From: Sphingomonas sp. CFBP 8760
Lineage (GTDB): Bacteria > Pseudomonadota > Alphaproteobacteria > Sphingomonadales > Sphingomonadaceae
DNA length: 38,143 nucleotides
Direction of reading: 5' to 3'
Assembly (NCBI RefSeq): GCF_014841615.1
Contig: NZ_JACYUG010000026.1
Location: 1 to 38,143 of the forward strand
Shown one piece after another: positions 16,242 to 25,569 of this stretch. The translations under genes were made by a program, and so were the position numbers. The first letter of the stretch is position 1, and the number at the start of each line of letters is the position of its first letter. Below the pieces are notes generated by a model, which saw only the letters and a list, made by a program, of their open reading frames with translations, made no database searches and had not been told where the DNA came from.

Positions 16242-16656
16242 TGATCCCCTCGCCGCCTTCCTTGCCGTCGGCGCCGTAAGTCCAGACATCGGCTTCACCA
16301 TGCTGGCCGGGCGAGGCATAAAGATATGGTCGGCCCCACGGGTCGTCGGGTAGCCGCTTCAGGTAACCGCCCTGCTGATAACGCGACGGATCGGCGAGCC
16401 CCGACGGTGCGGTGACCAGCGCCTGCAACCCCTGCGTCGTGGTCGGGAAGTTGACGTTCTGCAGCTTGAACAACTCCAGTCCGCCCTCGATCTGCGCGAT
16501 ATCCGCCTTTGCCTTCTGGATGCGGGCGGTGTCGCCCGAGGGCAAGACGTTGAGCGCGACGATCGTCGCCAGCAGGCCGATGATGACGATGACGACCATC
16601 AGTTCCACCAGCGTGAAGCCGTTGCGGATTGGCCGTTTCTTGTGATGGGTACGCAT
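16216..16656 (-). CDS. gspG: Type II secretion system major pseudopilin GspG
   Basis: A 146-residue major pseudopilin. Processing motif RNG|FTLVELMVVIVIIGLLA near residue 13, then the conserved GspG region (PTTTQGLQALV, GGYLKRLPDDPWGRPY) and a C-terminal calcium-site-like loop. It polymerises into the pseudopilus that pushes substrates through the secretin. The ATG at 16656 has a GAGGAAA ribosome-binding site 5-6 bases upstream, the clearest in the operon, which fits the high demand for this subunit. Confidence 0.95.
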   Translation of the reverse strand: MRTHHKKRPIRNGFTLVELMVVIVIIGLLATIVALNVLPSGDTARIQKAKADIAQIEGGLELFKLQNVNFPTTTQGLQALVTAPSGLADPSRYQQGGYLKRLPDDPWGRPYLYASPGQHGEADVWTYGADGKEGGEGINADIGSWQ

Positions 16657-16667
16657 GAATTTCCTCT

Positions 16668-17891
16668 TCAACCTCCGGCCAGCGTGTTCAGCTGAAGGAT
16701 GGGCAACAGGATGGATAGCACGATCGTCGCGACGATGCCGCCCATCACCACGATAATTGCAGGTTCCAGCAACGACAGCGCGGTCGCGGTGAACCGGTCG
16801 AACTCGCGTTCCAGGTAATCGGCGGCGCGTTCCAGCATCTCGTCCAGTCGCCCCGCCGCTTCGCCCGAAGCGGCCAGATAGGTGAGCAGCGGTGGAAACA
16901 CCCCGGCGCGGCGCATCGCGGCGGACAGGCTGCCACCGCCTCGGATCGCATCGACGATATCGTCGGAGGCGACACGCAACCGCCGGTTGTGAATCGTCCC
17001 CGCGGTCAGCGTCAGCCCGTCGAGCAATGGCAGGCGGCTCGCCACCATCGTCCCCAGCGTACGCGCCATCCGTGCCGCATGAAGATCGCGCAGCAACCGC
17101 CCGACCAGCGGCAGTTTCAGCAACCGGGTGTCGAACGACAGCCGGATCGACGGCTCCTTGAGCAACCGCCACGCCGCGACCGCCGCGAGCACGATCGCGA
17201 GCAGCATCACCCACCACCAGCCGACGAGGAAGTCGGACAACGCAATCACCATCCGCGTCAACAGCGGCAGCTCCTGCCCAACCGTATCGAACTGCTCCAC
17301 CACCTGCGGCACGACGAACATCATCAGCGCGGTGACGACGCCAAGCGCCACCACCGCGAGGATGGCGGGATAGGCGAGCGCGGTGATGAGCTTGCCGCGA
17401 ATCTCCGCCTGCCGTTCCAGCAGCGCGGCCAGACGGTCGAGAATCGTCGGCAACGTCCCCGAGCTTTCCCCCGCCGCGACCATCGCGCGGTAAAGCGCCG
17501 GAAAGCTCTTCGGCTCACGCGCCATCGAATCGGCGAGGCGCCGACCCTCGACCACTCCGGCATGGACCAGCGCGACGATGCCGCGGACGCTTTCCTGTTC
17601 GGTCTGCTTGGTGATCGTGCGGAGCGATTCCTCCAGCGGCGACACGCGGTTGAGCGTCGCAAGCTGGCGGGTGAACAGCGTCAGCTGCTTCACGTTCATC
17701 TTCGCACGACCGATTTGCAGACCGAATAGCGGCCGTCCACGCGCTACCGGCGGCGACCCCGGTTCGATCCGAACGACGTACAGCTTCTGCCGGTCCAGCG
17801 CGGTACGCGCCGCATCGATATCCATCGCCGCGACGTGGCCACGCTTTTCCGCGCCGCGTGTATCGATCGCAATGTAATCGAAATCGGCCAT
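16668..17891 (-). CDS. gspF: Type II secretion system inner membrane protein F
   Basis: A 407-residue platform protein with two repeated T2SF domains (about residues 70-195 and 275-400) and three membrane segments near 170-195, 220-240 and 375-400. It couples GspE movement to pseudopilus assembly. ATG at 17891 follows the gspE stop by 2 bases; gspG follows after 11 bases. Confidence 0.95.
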   Translation of the reverse strand: MADFDYIAIDTRGAEKRGHVAAMDIDAARTALDRQKLYVVRIEPGSPPVARGRPLFGLQIGRAKMNVKQLTLFTRQLATLNRVSPLEESLRTITKQTEQESVRGIVALVHAGVVEGRRLADSMAREPKSFPALYRAMVAAGESSGTLPTILDRLAALLERQAEIRGKLITALAYPAILAVVALGVVTALMMFVVPQVVEQFDTVGQELPLLTRMVIALSDFLVGWWWVMLLAIVLAAVAAWRLLKEPSIRLSFDTRLLKLPLVGRLLRDLHAARMARTLGTMVASRLPLLDGLTLTAGTIHNRRLRVASDDIVDAIRGGGSLSAAMRRAGVFPPLLTYLAASGEAAGRLDEMLERAADYLEREFDRFTATALSLLEPAIIVVMGGIVATIVLSILLPILQLNTLAGG

Positions 17892-17893
17892 GG

Positions 17894-19510
17894 TCAGGCC
17901 TCGGATACCATCGTCGGTTCGGGCAACGGCAGCGGCTCGACATCGGTCGCGTCACGCCGCGAAACCCGCACCGCTTCCTCGGGGGTGGTCAGCCCGGCGC
18001 GGACAAGGTCGCGCGCGGCGGTGGCGAGGTCCGGGTTGCGGCGGAACGCGTGCGTCGCGATCGCGTGTTCATCGCCGCCTTCATTGATGAGCCGGCGGAT
18101 CGTATCGTCCACCCGAACCGCCTCGTACACCCCGATCCGGCCCTTGAAGCCGCTATGCCCGCACTGGTCGCATCCGACGGGTGCATAGACGATATCGGTC
18201 GGTGCGATCCCCAGCAGCGAAGCGACCCCACCCGCCGCCGGCACCGGCTTGCGACACGACGGGCACAGCCGTCGTACCAGCCGCTGCGCGACGACTGCCC
18301 GGAGGGTCGAGGCGAGCAGGAACGGCTCCACCTTCATGTCGCGCATCCGGGTGATCGCGCCGATCGCATCGTTGGTATGGACGGTCGACAGCACCAGATG
18401 CCCGGTCAGCGACGCCTGCACCGCGATCTCCGCCGTCTCGCGATCGCGGATTTCGCCGACCATCACCACGTCCGGGTCCTGACGCAGGATCGCACGCAGC
18501 CCGGCGGCGAAGGTCAGCCCGACCTTGGGGTTCACCTGCGTCTGGCCGACGCCGTCGACCGCATATTCGACCGGGTCCTCCACGGTCAGGATATTGCGGC
18601 TGCCGTCGTTCAGCAGGCGAAGCGAGGCATAGAGGCTGGTCGTCTTGCCCGAACCGGTCGGCCCGGTGACGAGGACGATGCCGTTGGGTTCGGCCAGCAC
18701 CTCCTGCCAGATCGCCAGCATCGCCGGCGGCATGCCCAGCGCATCGAGATCGATACCGGCATTGTCCTTGTCGAGGATACGCAGCACCACCCGCTCGCCC
18801 GCGCGGCTGGGCAGCGTGGAAACGCGCACGTCGAGCAGCTTGCCCCCCAGCGTCAGGCCCATCCGCCCATCCTGGGGCACGCGACGTTCGGCGATGTCGA
18901 GGCGCGCCATCACCTTGATACGGCTGACGACCACGGGGGCGACGTGCGGCGGCATCCGCATCGTCTCGCGCAGCACGCCGTCGATCCGCATCCGCACCAC
19001 CAGGCCGCTTTCATACGGTTCGACATGGATGTCGGACACGCCGTTGCGCGTCGCGTCGGCGATGATGCCGTTGATGAGGCGGATGGCGGGGGCATCGTCG
19101 GCGGTATCGAGCAGATCCTCCGCGGTCGGCAGGTCGCCCGCCAGCAGATCGAGTTCGTCGCCCATGCCGACCGCCGCCAGTGCGGTCGCCTGCCCGTCCA
19201 TCGCATAGGCATCGGACAGCAGCCGGTCGAACGCTGGCGCCTCGACCGTGACCACGTCGAAGGACCTCGCCAGATAGCGCCGTGCCTCCAGCAGCGCCTT
19301 CGGATCGGCGCCCTGTCGCAACGCCACCGTCAGCGGCCCCTCCGGCCCGGTGGACTGGACCACCACGCCGAATTTACGCGCGAACCCGTAAGGTAGCGTC
19401 AGTTGGGGTACGACGACATCGCTCGCCCCCGTCGCAGTCGCCAGAACGGCTTCCGGCAAGACGGGATCGGCCGCCACCTGCTCCAGTTCGTTTCCCTGAC
19501 GGATAATCAT
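17894..19510 (-). CDS. gspE: Type II secretion system ATPase GspE
   Basis: A 538-residue cytoplasmic AAA-type ATPase that powers the T2SS. Walker A is GPTGSGKT (283-290), the Walker B region DPDVVMVGEIRD (345-356), and the His box HLVLSTVHTNDA (371-382). The zinc-binding tetracysteine element is C416-x2-C419...C447-x2-C450, typical of GspE. ATG at 19510 overlaps the gspD stop (ATGA). Confidence 0.96.
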   Translation of the reverse strand: MIIRQGNELEQVAADPVLPEAVLATATGASDVVVPQLTLPYGFARKFGVVVQSTGPEGPLTVALRQGADPKALLEARRYLARSFDVVTVEAPAFDRLLSDAYAMDGQATALAAVGMGDELDLLAGDLPTAEDLLDTADDAPAIRLINGIIADATRNGVSDIHVEPYESGLVVRMRIDGVLRETMRMPPHVAPVVVSRIKVMARLDIAERRVPQDGRMGLTLGGKLLDVRVSTLPSRAGERVVLRILDKDNAGIDLDALGMPPAMLAIWQEVLAEPNGIVLVTGPTGSGKTTSLYASLRLLNDGSRNILTVEDPVEYAVDGVGQTQVNPKVGLTFAAGLRAILRQDPDVVMVGEIRDRETAEIAVQASLTGHLVLSTVHTNDAIGAITRMRDMKVEPFLLASTLRAVVAQRLVRRLCPSCRKPVPAAGGVASLLGIAPTDIVYAPVGCDQCGHSGFKGRIGVYEAVRVDDTIRRLINEGGDEHAIATHAFRRNPDLATAARDLVRAGLTTPEEAVRVSRRDATDVEPLPLPEPTMVSEA

Positions 19511-21759
19511 TTCCGTTCCGGCCGGATCGACATGGTGGATTGCGACTGCATGGGCACCGCGATCTTCGGGTCCTCGATATTGCCGGGCATAGGTGACGAC
19601 GGGATCGGCGGCGCGGCATTCATGTAATCGCGCACCAGTTGATCGATGGAAGGCTCCACGCCCGGCTGCGCATAACCCTGCACCGCGCGTAGATAGCCGT
19701 AACGCTGTTCGGTCACGCGCCGGCTGTCGGCGGCGGTACGCAGGATGGTCGGGCGGATGAAGACCATCAGGTTGGTCTTGGTCCGGCTGCGCGCCTTCGA
19801 CCGGAACAGCGCGCCGATTCCGGGAATGTCCCCAAGTAACGGAATCTTCTCGATCGTGCGCCGCTCGTTGTCGTCCAGCAACCCGCCGATCACGGTGATC
19901 TGCCCGTCGTCCGGGGTAAAGACGTTCTCGAACGCGCGCTTGTTGAGGATAAGTTCGCTGTTGTCGCTGGACACCGGGCCGGCGATCGAACTCACCTCCA
20001 GCCGCACATAGAGTTTCAGCGAGCCGCCCGCGTTCACCTGTGGCTTCACGTCGAGCTGGATGCCGACATTCTGGCGCTGCACGGTGCGGAACGCATTGTC
20101 GAAATTGTTCGACAATGCCTGGCCCGTCGTCACCGGGATTTCCTGACCCACCAGGCTGTGCGCCTGCTGGTTGTCGAGGGTGATGATGTGCGGCACCTGC
20201 AACAGGTTCGACGTGTTGTCGGATTTCACCGCATTGATGATCGCACCGAAAATGGTGTCGCCGATCTGCCCACCCCAGCCGGCGAACCCGCCACTGGCGC
20301 CCAGGATCGAACTGATCGCCGACTGGGTCAACGCCGCCGATGCCGGGTCGGGCGTGCGCGTCGTGGTCCGCGTGCCGTCGCTGCCGACCACCGTCGTCTC
20401 GGTGCCACCGATGCTCCGCGATCCGATCGCACCGGCGATCGACAGGATGTTGGGCGCGGTGTTGGTGAAGGTGGATGCCCCGAACGCCCCGCCCGACAGG
20501 CTGCCGACTAGAAACTGCGCGCCCAGCCGCTTGACCGTCGCGTCGGATACCTCGGCGATGATCGCTTCGATCAATACCTGCTCGCGGCGGGTATCGAGTT
20601 GGCGAACCACCTCGGACAGCTGTCGCTGGATATCGGAGGGTGCGGCGATGACGATCGCGTTGGCGCCCGTGAACCGCGTGACGACCGCCTGTACCCGACT
20701 GGCGGCGGAAGAAATCGGCGCCTGCTGCCCACCCGCGGTAGTCGAGCCACCACCCCCGCCGCCCGATACCTGCGTCGGTGGCTGGATCGGCTGCGACCGC
20801 TGGCTGGTGAACCCGGAGCCGCCATTGCCGCCGCTGCTGTTGCTTTGCTGGAAATTACCGCGCGACAGGGTGGTCTCCTGCACCGGATCGGGCGTTTGCC
20901 CGACAAGCTGCTGGAGCACCGGCAGAAGCTGCTCGGCATCGGCGTTTTCGAGGAAGACGACACGGATGTCGGTGCCGTTGCGCGCCTTGCCGTCGAGGTC
21001 GATCGCCACCTGCGCCAGCCGCCCGACACTGCTGGGATCGCCGCGCAGCGCGACCGAGTTCGAACTCTCGATCGCCACCACCGAGACGTTGCCGCCGCCA
21101 CCGCCCGCGGGGGCATTGCCACCCCCGCCGCCCGCGCCGGTGCCACCACCCGCCAGCGATTGCAGCGCGGTGGCGATCTCGCGCGCGCTGGCGTTGCGCA
21201 ACGCGACCACGCGGGTCGCCGCGCTGTCGGTATCGATCCGGCGCAATACCTCGCGGACGCGCCGGATATTGTCGGCGAAATCGACCACGACCAGGCTGTT
21301 GCCGCCGCGATTGGCGGTGACCGACCCCTGCGCGCTGACCAGCGGCCGGACCGTCTCCACCGCACTCGCCGCATCGATCGAGCGCAGGCGGACGATCTCG
21401 GTCACGAAGCTGTTGCGCGCCGCACCCGCCGCGCCGATCCGGCTGGGTTGCGAGGCGGCGTTATCGATCGGCTGGATGCGCAGTGCGCCATTGCCCGTCG
21501 GCACCGCGACGAGACCGTTGGCACGCAGCGTCGACAGGAACGCCTCGAAATATTCGGAGCGCGACAACGGCCGGTCGGTGACCACCGTCACCTTGCCCGT
21601 CACCCTGGCATCGATGATGAAGGTGCGGCCGGTGACGCGCGCGGCATCGGCGATGAACGCCCGGATATCCGCATCGCGGACGTTGAGCGTGGTCTGCGCC
21701 GCCACCGGGGCAGCAGCCGCGGCGATCAGGGCGACGGGAGCAAGCGAGAAAGACTTCAT
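19507..21759 (-). CDS. gspD: Type II secretion system secretin GspD
   Basis: A 750-residue outer-membrane channel protein. Signal peptide about residues 1-21 (ending PVAAQ). N0 and three N-domains follow, two of them carrying glycine-rich inserts (near residues 210-225 and 300-350). The C-terminal secretin domain holds VPHIITLDNQQAHSLVGQEIP and QRQNVGIQLDVKPQV. No cognate pilotin gene is visible. ATG at 21759 overlaps the gspC stop (ATGA). Confidence 0.96.
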   Translation of the reverse strand: MKSFSLAPVALIAAAAAPVAAQTTLNVRDADIRAFIADAARVTGRTFIIDARVTGKVTVVTDRPLSRSEYFEAFLSTLRANGLVAVPTGNGALRIQPIDNAASQPSRIGAAGAARNSFVTEIVRLRSIDAASAVETVRPLVSAQGSVTANRGGNSLVVVDFADNIRRVREVLRRIDTDSAATRVVALRNASAREIATALQSLAGGGTGAGGGGGNAPAGGGGGNVSVVAIESSNSVALRGDPSSVGRLAQVAIDLDGKARNGTDIRVVFLENADAEQLLPVLQQLVGQTPDPVQETTLSRGNFQQSNSSGGNGGSGFTSQRSQPIQPPTQVSGGGGGGSTTAGGQQAPISSAASRVQAVVTRFTGANAIVIAAPSDIQRQLSEVVRQLDTRREQVLIEAIIAEVSDATVKRLGAQFLVGSLSGGAFGASTFTNTAPNILSIAGAIGSRSIGGTETTVVGSDGTRTTTRTPDPASAALTQSAISSILGASGGFAGWGGQIGDTIFGAIINAVKSDNTSNLLQVPHIITLDNQQAHSLVGQEIPVTTGQALSNNFDNAFRTVQRQNVGIQLDVKPQVNAGGSLKLYVRLEVSSIAGPVSSDNSELILNKRAFENVFTPDDGQITVIGGLLDDNERRTIEKIPLLGDIPGIGALFRSKARSRTKTNLMVFIRPTILRTAADSRRVTEQRYGYLRAVQGYAQPGVEPSIDQLVRDYMNAAPPIPSSPMPGNIEDPKIAVPMQSQSTMSIRPERK

Positions 21760-22643
21760 CGAGATGGGGCCGCTATGGTGATGGCGAGCGGCAGCGTGTT
21801 CTGGCCGCGCTCGACGGTGATGGGGATATTGCCGCCCCCGGAAAAATCGGAGGCGATCCGGTCGAGATCGCCCGGCCCCGATACGGGCCGCCCGGCGATC
21901 GAGGTGACGACGTCGCCATCGCGCAGGCCGGCCTGTCGAAACAATTGCCCGCTACCCTGCGACCGGACGGTCAGCCCGCTGATCCGACCGCCGTCCAGTC
22001 GCGGGATGAAGCCGATCTCCTGACGAAGCTGCGCGACCGGTACGCTCCGCGCGCCTGCGCCGGGTGGCGGCGGCGGGCCTTCCCTCCCCCGCCCCGGCAT
22101 CGACGGACGCCCCGCCGGCGGTCCGCTGCCGGCAGGCGACCCGGTATCCGACGACGCGGATGATGTCGGGCCGGACTGGTCGAGAAACAGGTCTTCTTCG
22201 GCGCCACCCCGGTCGAGGGTGATATGATCGAACGCCACCGCCTTCAGGCGGACGCCCGGTTGGATCTCGTCGCCGACTGCGACGCTCTGCTGCACGCCGT
22301 CTGGCCCGGCGACGATCGCGGAACCACGCCCCGTCGCTTCGTCCAGCCGGATACCGAACAGCGTCAGTTGCAGTGCGGTGACGGTCGCTGGCCCGGTTGC
22401 AGTCTGTTGCAGGCGGAAAAAGGGATCGAAACTGGTCAGCAGCGCGATCGGCGATCCCGGGACCGTCACCCCCGCCGGCCGCCAGTCACCCAGCGGGCCG
22501 ACCGGGGTCGCCAGCACCCACAACAGCCGGGCGGACTGCACCGCCAGCCCGGCCATCAGCGCCAGTTCTACCACCGAATAGACATTCACCACGGGCAGGC
22601 GGCGCAACAGCCGCCGCGCGCGCGCATCGAGCTTCAATCGCAT
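21756..22643 (-). CDS. gspC: Type II secretion system protein C
   Basis: A 295-residue inner-membrane protein: transmembrane helix at about 22-45, HR domain around 60-155, a Pro/Gly-rich linker near 160-190, and a C-terminal PDZ-like domain (about 200-290, with LRDGDVVTSIAGRPV). GspC connects the inner platform to the secretin and takes part in substrate choice. First gene of the gsp run, 130 bases after the TonB receptor gene; the gap has no clear terminator, so both read-through and a separate promoter are possible. Confidence 0.92.
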   Translation of the reverse strand: MRLKLDARARRLLRRLPVVNVYSVVELALMAGLAVQSARLLWVLATPVGPLGDWRPAGVTVPGSPIALLTSFDPFFRLQQTATGPATVTALQLTLFGIRLDEATGRGSAIVAGPDGVQQSVAVGDEIQPGVRLKAVAFDHITLDRGGAEEDLFLDQSGPTSSASSDTGSPAGSGPPAGRPSMPGRGREGPPPPPGAGARSVPVAQLRQEIGFIPRLDGGRISGLTVRSQGSGQLFRQAGLRDGDVVTSIAGRPVSGPGDLDRIASDFSGGGNIPITVERGQNTLPLAITIAAPSR

Positions 22644-22773
22644 TGCTCGATCACCCTGCTGCCCACCCGCTCGCCATTAACCGTGTATCTAGCAGCGAAC
22701 ATGCACCATGCCGACAAAAAAGACACTTGCCCGCGACACGGACGGCGCAACGAGGCGAACGCGATGCCGGTAC

Positions 22774-25497
22774 CTAGAACTGGATGCTGGCGCCCAGGCT
22801 GAACACCCGACCCAGACGGTAGCGATTGATGTCGACCTGCACCCCGTCGAAGGACTGGAATTCGCGGTAACCGGTTCCGGTCAGGTTCCGTGCCTCCGCC
22901 TTCAGTTCGACCTGCCGGTTCCCGATCGCGATCCCCTGCCGCGCAACCAGATCCAGCCGGATGCCCGGCCGTTCGATCAGATCCGGCTGACGGATGCCGC
23001 CGCCGCCAGCGACCGGCCCCCGGTTGGTGACCCGGTTCGAGGCATAGTTGAACAACAGGGTCAGCTGGCTCAGGCTTTCCTTGTCCTCGATCCCCAGTTG
23101 CAGATTGACGAGGTGATCCGATTGCCCGGTCAATGGCGCTCCATCGCGGAACAACAGGTTGGATGGCAGCAGGACGGGGCTGAGCGCGCTCGACAGCGGG
23201 CTGGCAACCGACTGGTCGTTCGCGCTGATTTCCGAATGCGTGTAGGTATAATTGACGATCGCGACGAGGCGTCGGGTCGCGAAGAAATCACCGCCGAACG
23301 TGTCGAGCGGTACGTATTTCAGGAACTCTACCTCACCGCCATACAGATTGGCACGGGGCGCGTTGGCGAATCCGGTCTGAAGCGTGCTGCCGCCGGCCGG
23401 GAAGAACGCGACCGCCTCGATCGGATCGTCGATCCGCTTGTAGAAGCCGGCCAGATTGAAGCGCTGATCCTTGGCGAAATACCATTCGTAGCGCAACTCG
23501 CCGTTATAGAGCTGGGAGTCTTTCAGGAATGGATTGCCGAAGAACATCCGGTCGCTCTCGAAATCCTGATAGAGCTGTGGCGCCAGTTCGCGAAATTGCG
23601 GGCGAGCCAGTGTCTTTGACATGTGCCCCCGGAGCTGCATGTCAGCCGCGAAGTTCCAGGTGATCGTGACCGCGGGCAGCCAGTAGGTGTTGTTCAAACG
23701 GGTCGAGCCAAGCGCCCCCACCGATTGGACCCGCTCGTTCGCCTTTTCCCAACGAATGCCGGTCGTGGCGCGCAACCCGTCGACGATCTCGCCTTCGACC
23801 TGTGCATAGGCGCCATGGACCCGCAGGCTGGCATCATAGGCGGCCGCACCCTGCGCGGTCGACGTGTTCTGCAACGTGATCCCGTAGGTCTGGATCGCGA
23901 AATCGGAAAGCAGATAGTCCGGGCGCAACTGGATCGCCGGACCACTCAACGCACCGTTGTTCGGTCCGACGAAACGGAACGTATACCGGCTCGAATCACG
24001 GGTGGTGTCGGTATAGGCATAGCCGATCGACAGGGCGAAGGGCCGGTCGAAATCGGCGTTCCAGGTCAGGTTGGCCTGCCCCGACAGCTGTCGCTCGTCC
24101 AGTTCGCTGAAGGCGATATCGGCGGTCTGCGGATTGCCGCCGAGATTGTTGACGTAGTCGCTGACGGTCGGCGAATACTGGTAGGTGAAGCCGCGCTCAT
24201 AGGGGGAGTCGCGACGCGTCTTCGCATAGGCCCCGCGCGCGTCGAGCGCGAACTGGTCGGACAGCTTGAATTCACCGACCAGCTGCGTGTCGAACAGCTC
24301 ACGTTCGAACCAGCTGGTGTTCTGCCGCATGATCTCCGGCACGCCACTGGGACCGGGAATGCCGAAATTGGCGAGGTTGCCGGCAGACAGACGTCCCTGC
24401 TTGACGGTGTCGTGCAGATACAGGTTGGTCCAGCGGATCTTGTTCTCGCCCCATTCCGCCCCGAACCCCAACAAACCGTTCACGATCGCCCGGTTATCGG
24501 TCAGCACCGTCTGAAAGTCGCTGACCAGGCCACCATCGACGTCGTCGCTCAGCTGCTGGCGGATATCGCGGGTGCGCCAGCTATTGCTCATCGCTGCGGC
24601 GGCGATCACACCGACGCGCACGCTGCCCAAATCGGCGGAGGTGCCGAAGCTTGCTTCCGCCGACCAGTTGGCCGGCAGCTGGTTGTTCTGCTGGAGCAGC
24701 GTCGTCTGCGCATTGTTAAGCCCGGTGATCTGCGAGGAGGACGGCGAAGTGCCGTTGATACCCGCCTGACGGATGAAGCCGGGAACCTTGCGAACGCCGC
24801 TGTCGAACCCGGTCCAGTCGCGGCTGCCGCCGTCATAGACATAACCGAGTTCGGACGTGGTCACCGTGTCCGCCGCCAACGAGCCGCCGACTTGGAAGAA
24901 CGTTTCCTTGGGAACCGCGCGCGTGGTGAGATTGATGACACCGCCACCGAATTCACCGCTGTAATTGACCGAATAGCTCTTCTGCACCAGCGCCGAGGCG
25001 ACGACGTTGGTCGGGAAGATGTCGAGGGGGACGACCCGACGCAGCGGCTCCGGCGAGGGCAGCGGCGAACCGTTCAGGAGGGACGAGGAATAACGATCAC
25101 CCAGTCCGCGAACATAGACGAAGCCGTTGCCCACCACCGACAGGCCCGGCACGCGGGCCAGCGCACCGGCGATGTCCCCCTCTCCCGTTCGCGCGATATC
25201 GGCGGTCGACAGCACGTTGACCACATCCGGCGTGGCCCGGACGATGTCGGGTATGTTGCGGCCGACGACGACGATGTCTTCACTGTCCGCGCCGCCGGGC
25301 GTCGATATCTCGATCGGCGGTGTGTTATTGCCGCCGGGGGTGGCACTGCGCAGGTCGGCGTCGTCGACCGGCTTGCCTGCCTGTGGCGACACGACGCCGC
25401 CCGATGGCGGCGAACCGGCCGGCGCCGACTGGGCCGCGACGGCCGCGGGCATCAGCATCGTCGTGCCGAGCAGGATGGTGGTGAAGGTCTTGGTCAT
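22774..25497 (-). CDS. TonB-dependent outer membrane receptor
   Basis: A 907-residue outer-membrane active transporter. Signal peptide about 1-22 (ending AVAAQ), a linker rich in Pro/Gly, a TonB-box-like segment near EDIVVVGR (about 73-80), and the plug domain (about 85-200: NVLSTADIARTGEGDIAGALARVPGL, then VRGLGDRY). A long beta barrel follows and ends in the phenylalanine of GASIQF. The substrate cannot be named from sequence. Its place between a surface-type lipoprotein and the T2SS suggests it imports a product released by the secreted system. ATG at 25497. A GC-rich hairpin separates it from the upstream lipoprotein gene. Confidence 0.93.
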   Translation of the reverse strand: MTKTFTTILLGTTMLMPAAVAAQSAPAGSPPSGGVVSPQAGKPVDDADLRSATPGGNNTPPIEISTPGGADSEDIVVVGRNIPDIVRATPDVVNVLSTADIARTGEGDIAGALARVPGLSVVGNGFVYVRGLGDRYSSSLLNGSPLPSPEPLRRVVPLDIFPTNVVASALVQKSYSVNYSGEFGGGVINLTTRAVPKETFFQVGGSLAADTVTTSELGYVYDGGSRDWTGFDSGVRKVPGFIRQAGINGTSPSSSQITGLNNAQTTLLQQNNQLPANWSAEASFGTSADLGSVRVGVIAAAAMSNSWRTRDIRQQLSDDVDGGLVSDFQTVLTDNRAIVNGLLGFGAEWGENKIRWTNLYLHDTVKQGRLSAGNLANFGIPGPSGVPEIMRQNTSWFERELFDTQLVGEFKLSDQFALDARGAYAKTRRDSPYERGFTYQYSPTVSDYVNNLGGNPQTADIAFSELDERQLSGQANLTWNADFDRPFALSIGYAYTDTTRDSSRYTFRFVGPNNGALSGPAIQLRPDYLLSDFAIQTYGITLQNTSTAQGAAAYDASLRVHGAYAQVEGEIVDGLRATTGIRWEKANERVQSVGALGSTRLNNTYWLPAVTITWNFAADMQLRGHMSKTLARPQFRELAPQLYQDFESDRMFFGNPFLKDSQLYNGELRYEWYFAKDQRFNLAGFYKRIDDPIEAVAFFPAGGSTLQTGFANAPRANLYGGEVEFLKYVPLDTFGGDFFATRRLVAIVNYTYTHSEISANDQSVASPLSSALSPVLLPSNLLFRDGAPLTGQSDHLVNLQLGIEDKESLSQLTLLFNYASNRVTNRGPVAGGGGIRQPDLIERPGIRLDLVARQGIAIGNRQVELKAEARNLTGTGYREFQSFDGVQVDINRYRLGRVFSLGASIQF

Positions 25498-25523
25498 GGC
25501 TGCCCCGGCAGGAAGAATGAGGG

Positions 25524-25549
25524 GCGGGCGGCCTCCCCCGGCCGCCCGC
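25524..25549 (-). promoter_or_regulatory. Perfect 10-bp GC hairpin between lipoprotein and receptor genes
   Basis: GCGGGCGGCC (25524-25533) and its exact complement (25540-25549) flank a 6-base loop in the 72-base gap. On the minus strand it comes after the lipoprotein stop codon and before the receptor start. No U-tract follows, so it may be an attenuator, an mRNA-stabilising hairpin, or a weak terminator setting unequal expression of the two genes. Confidence 0.5.
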
Positions 25550-25569
25550 TGATCGTCACGGCAAGGATA

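Noticed and set aside
17858..19396. 512-codon plus-strand open frame
   Set aside because: Antisense to gspE, which has Walker and tetracysteine motifs in the true frame.
20171..22023. Two long plus-strand open frames over gspD and gspC
   Set aside because: Antisense shadows; cysteine, arginine and histidine excess and no recognisable domain.
22644..22773. Second Pho box upstream of gspC
   Set aside because: TTGTCGG occurs but no second half-site follows in 11-base register.
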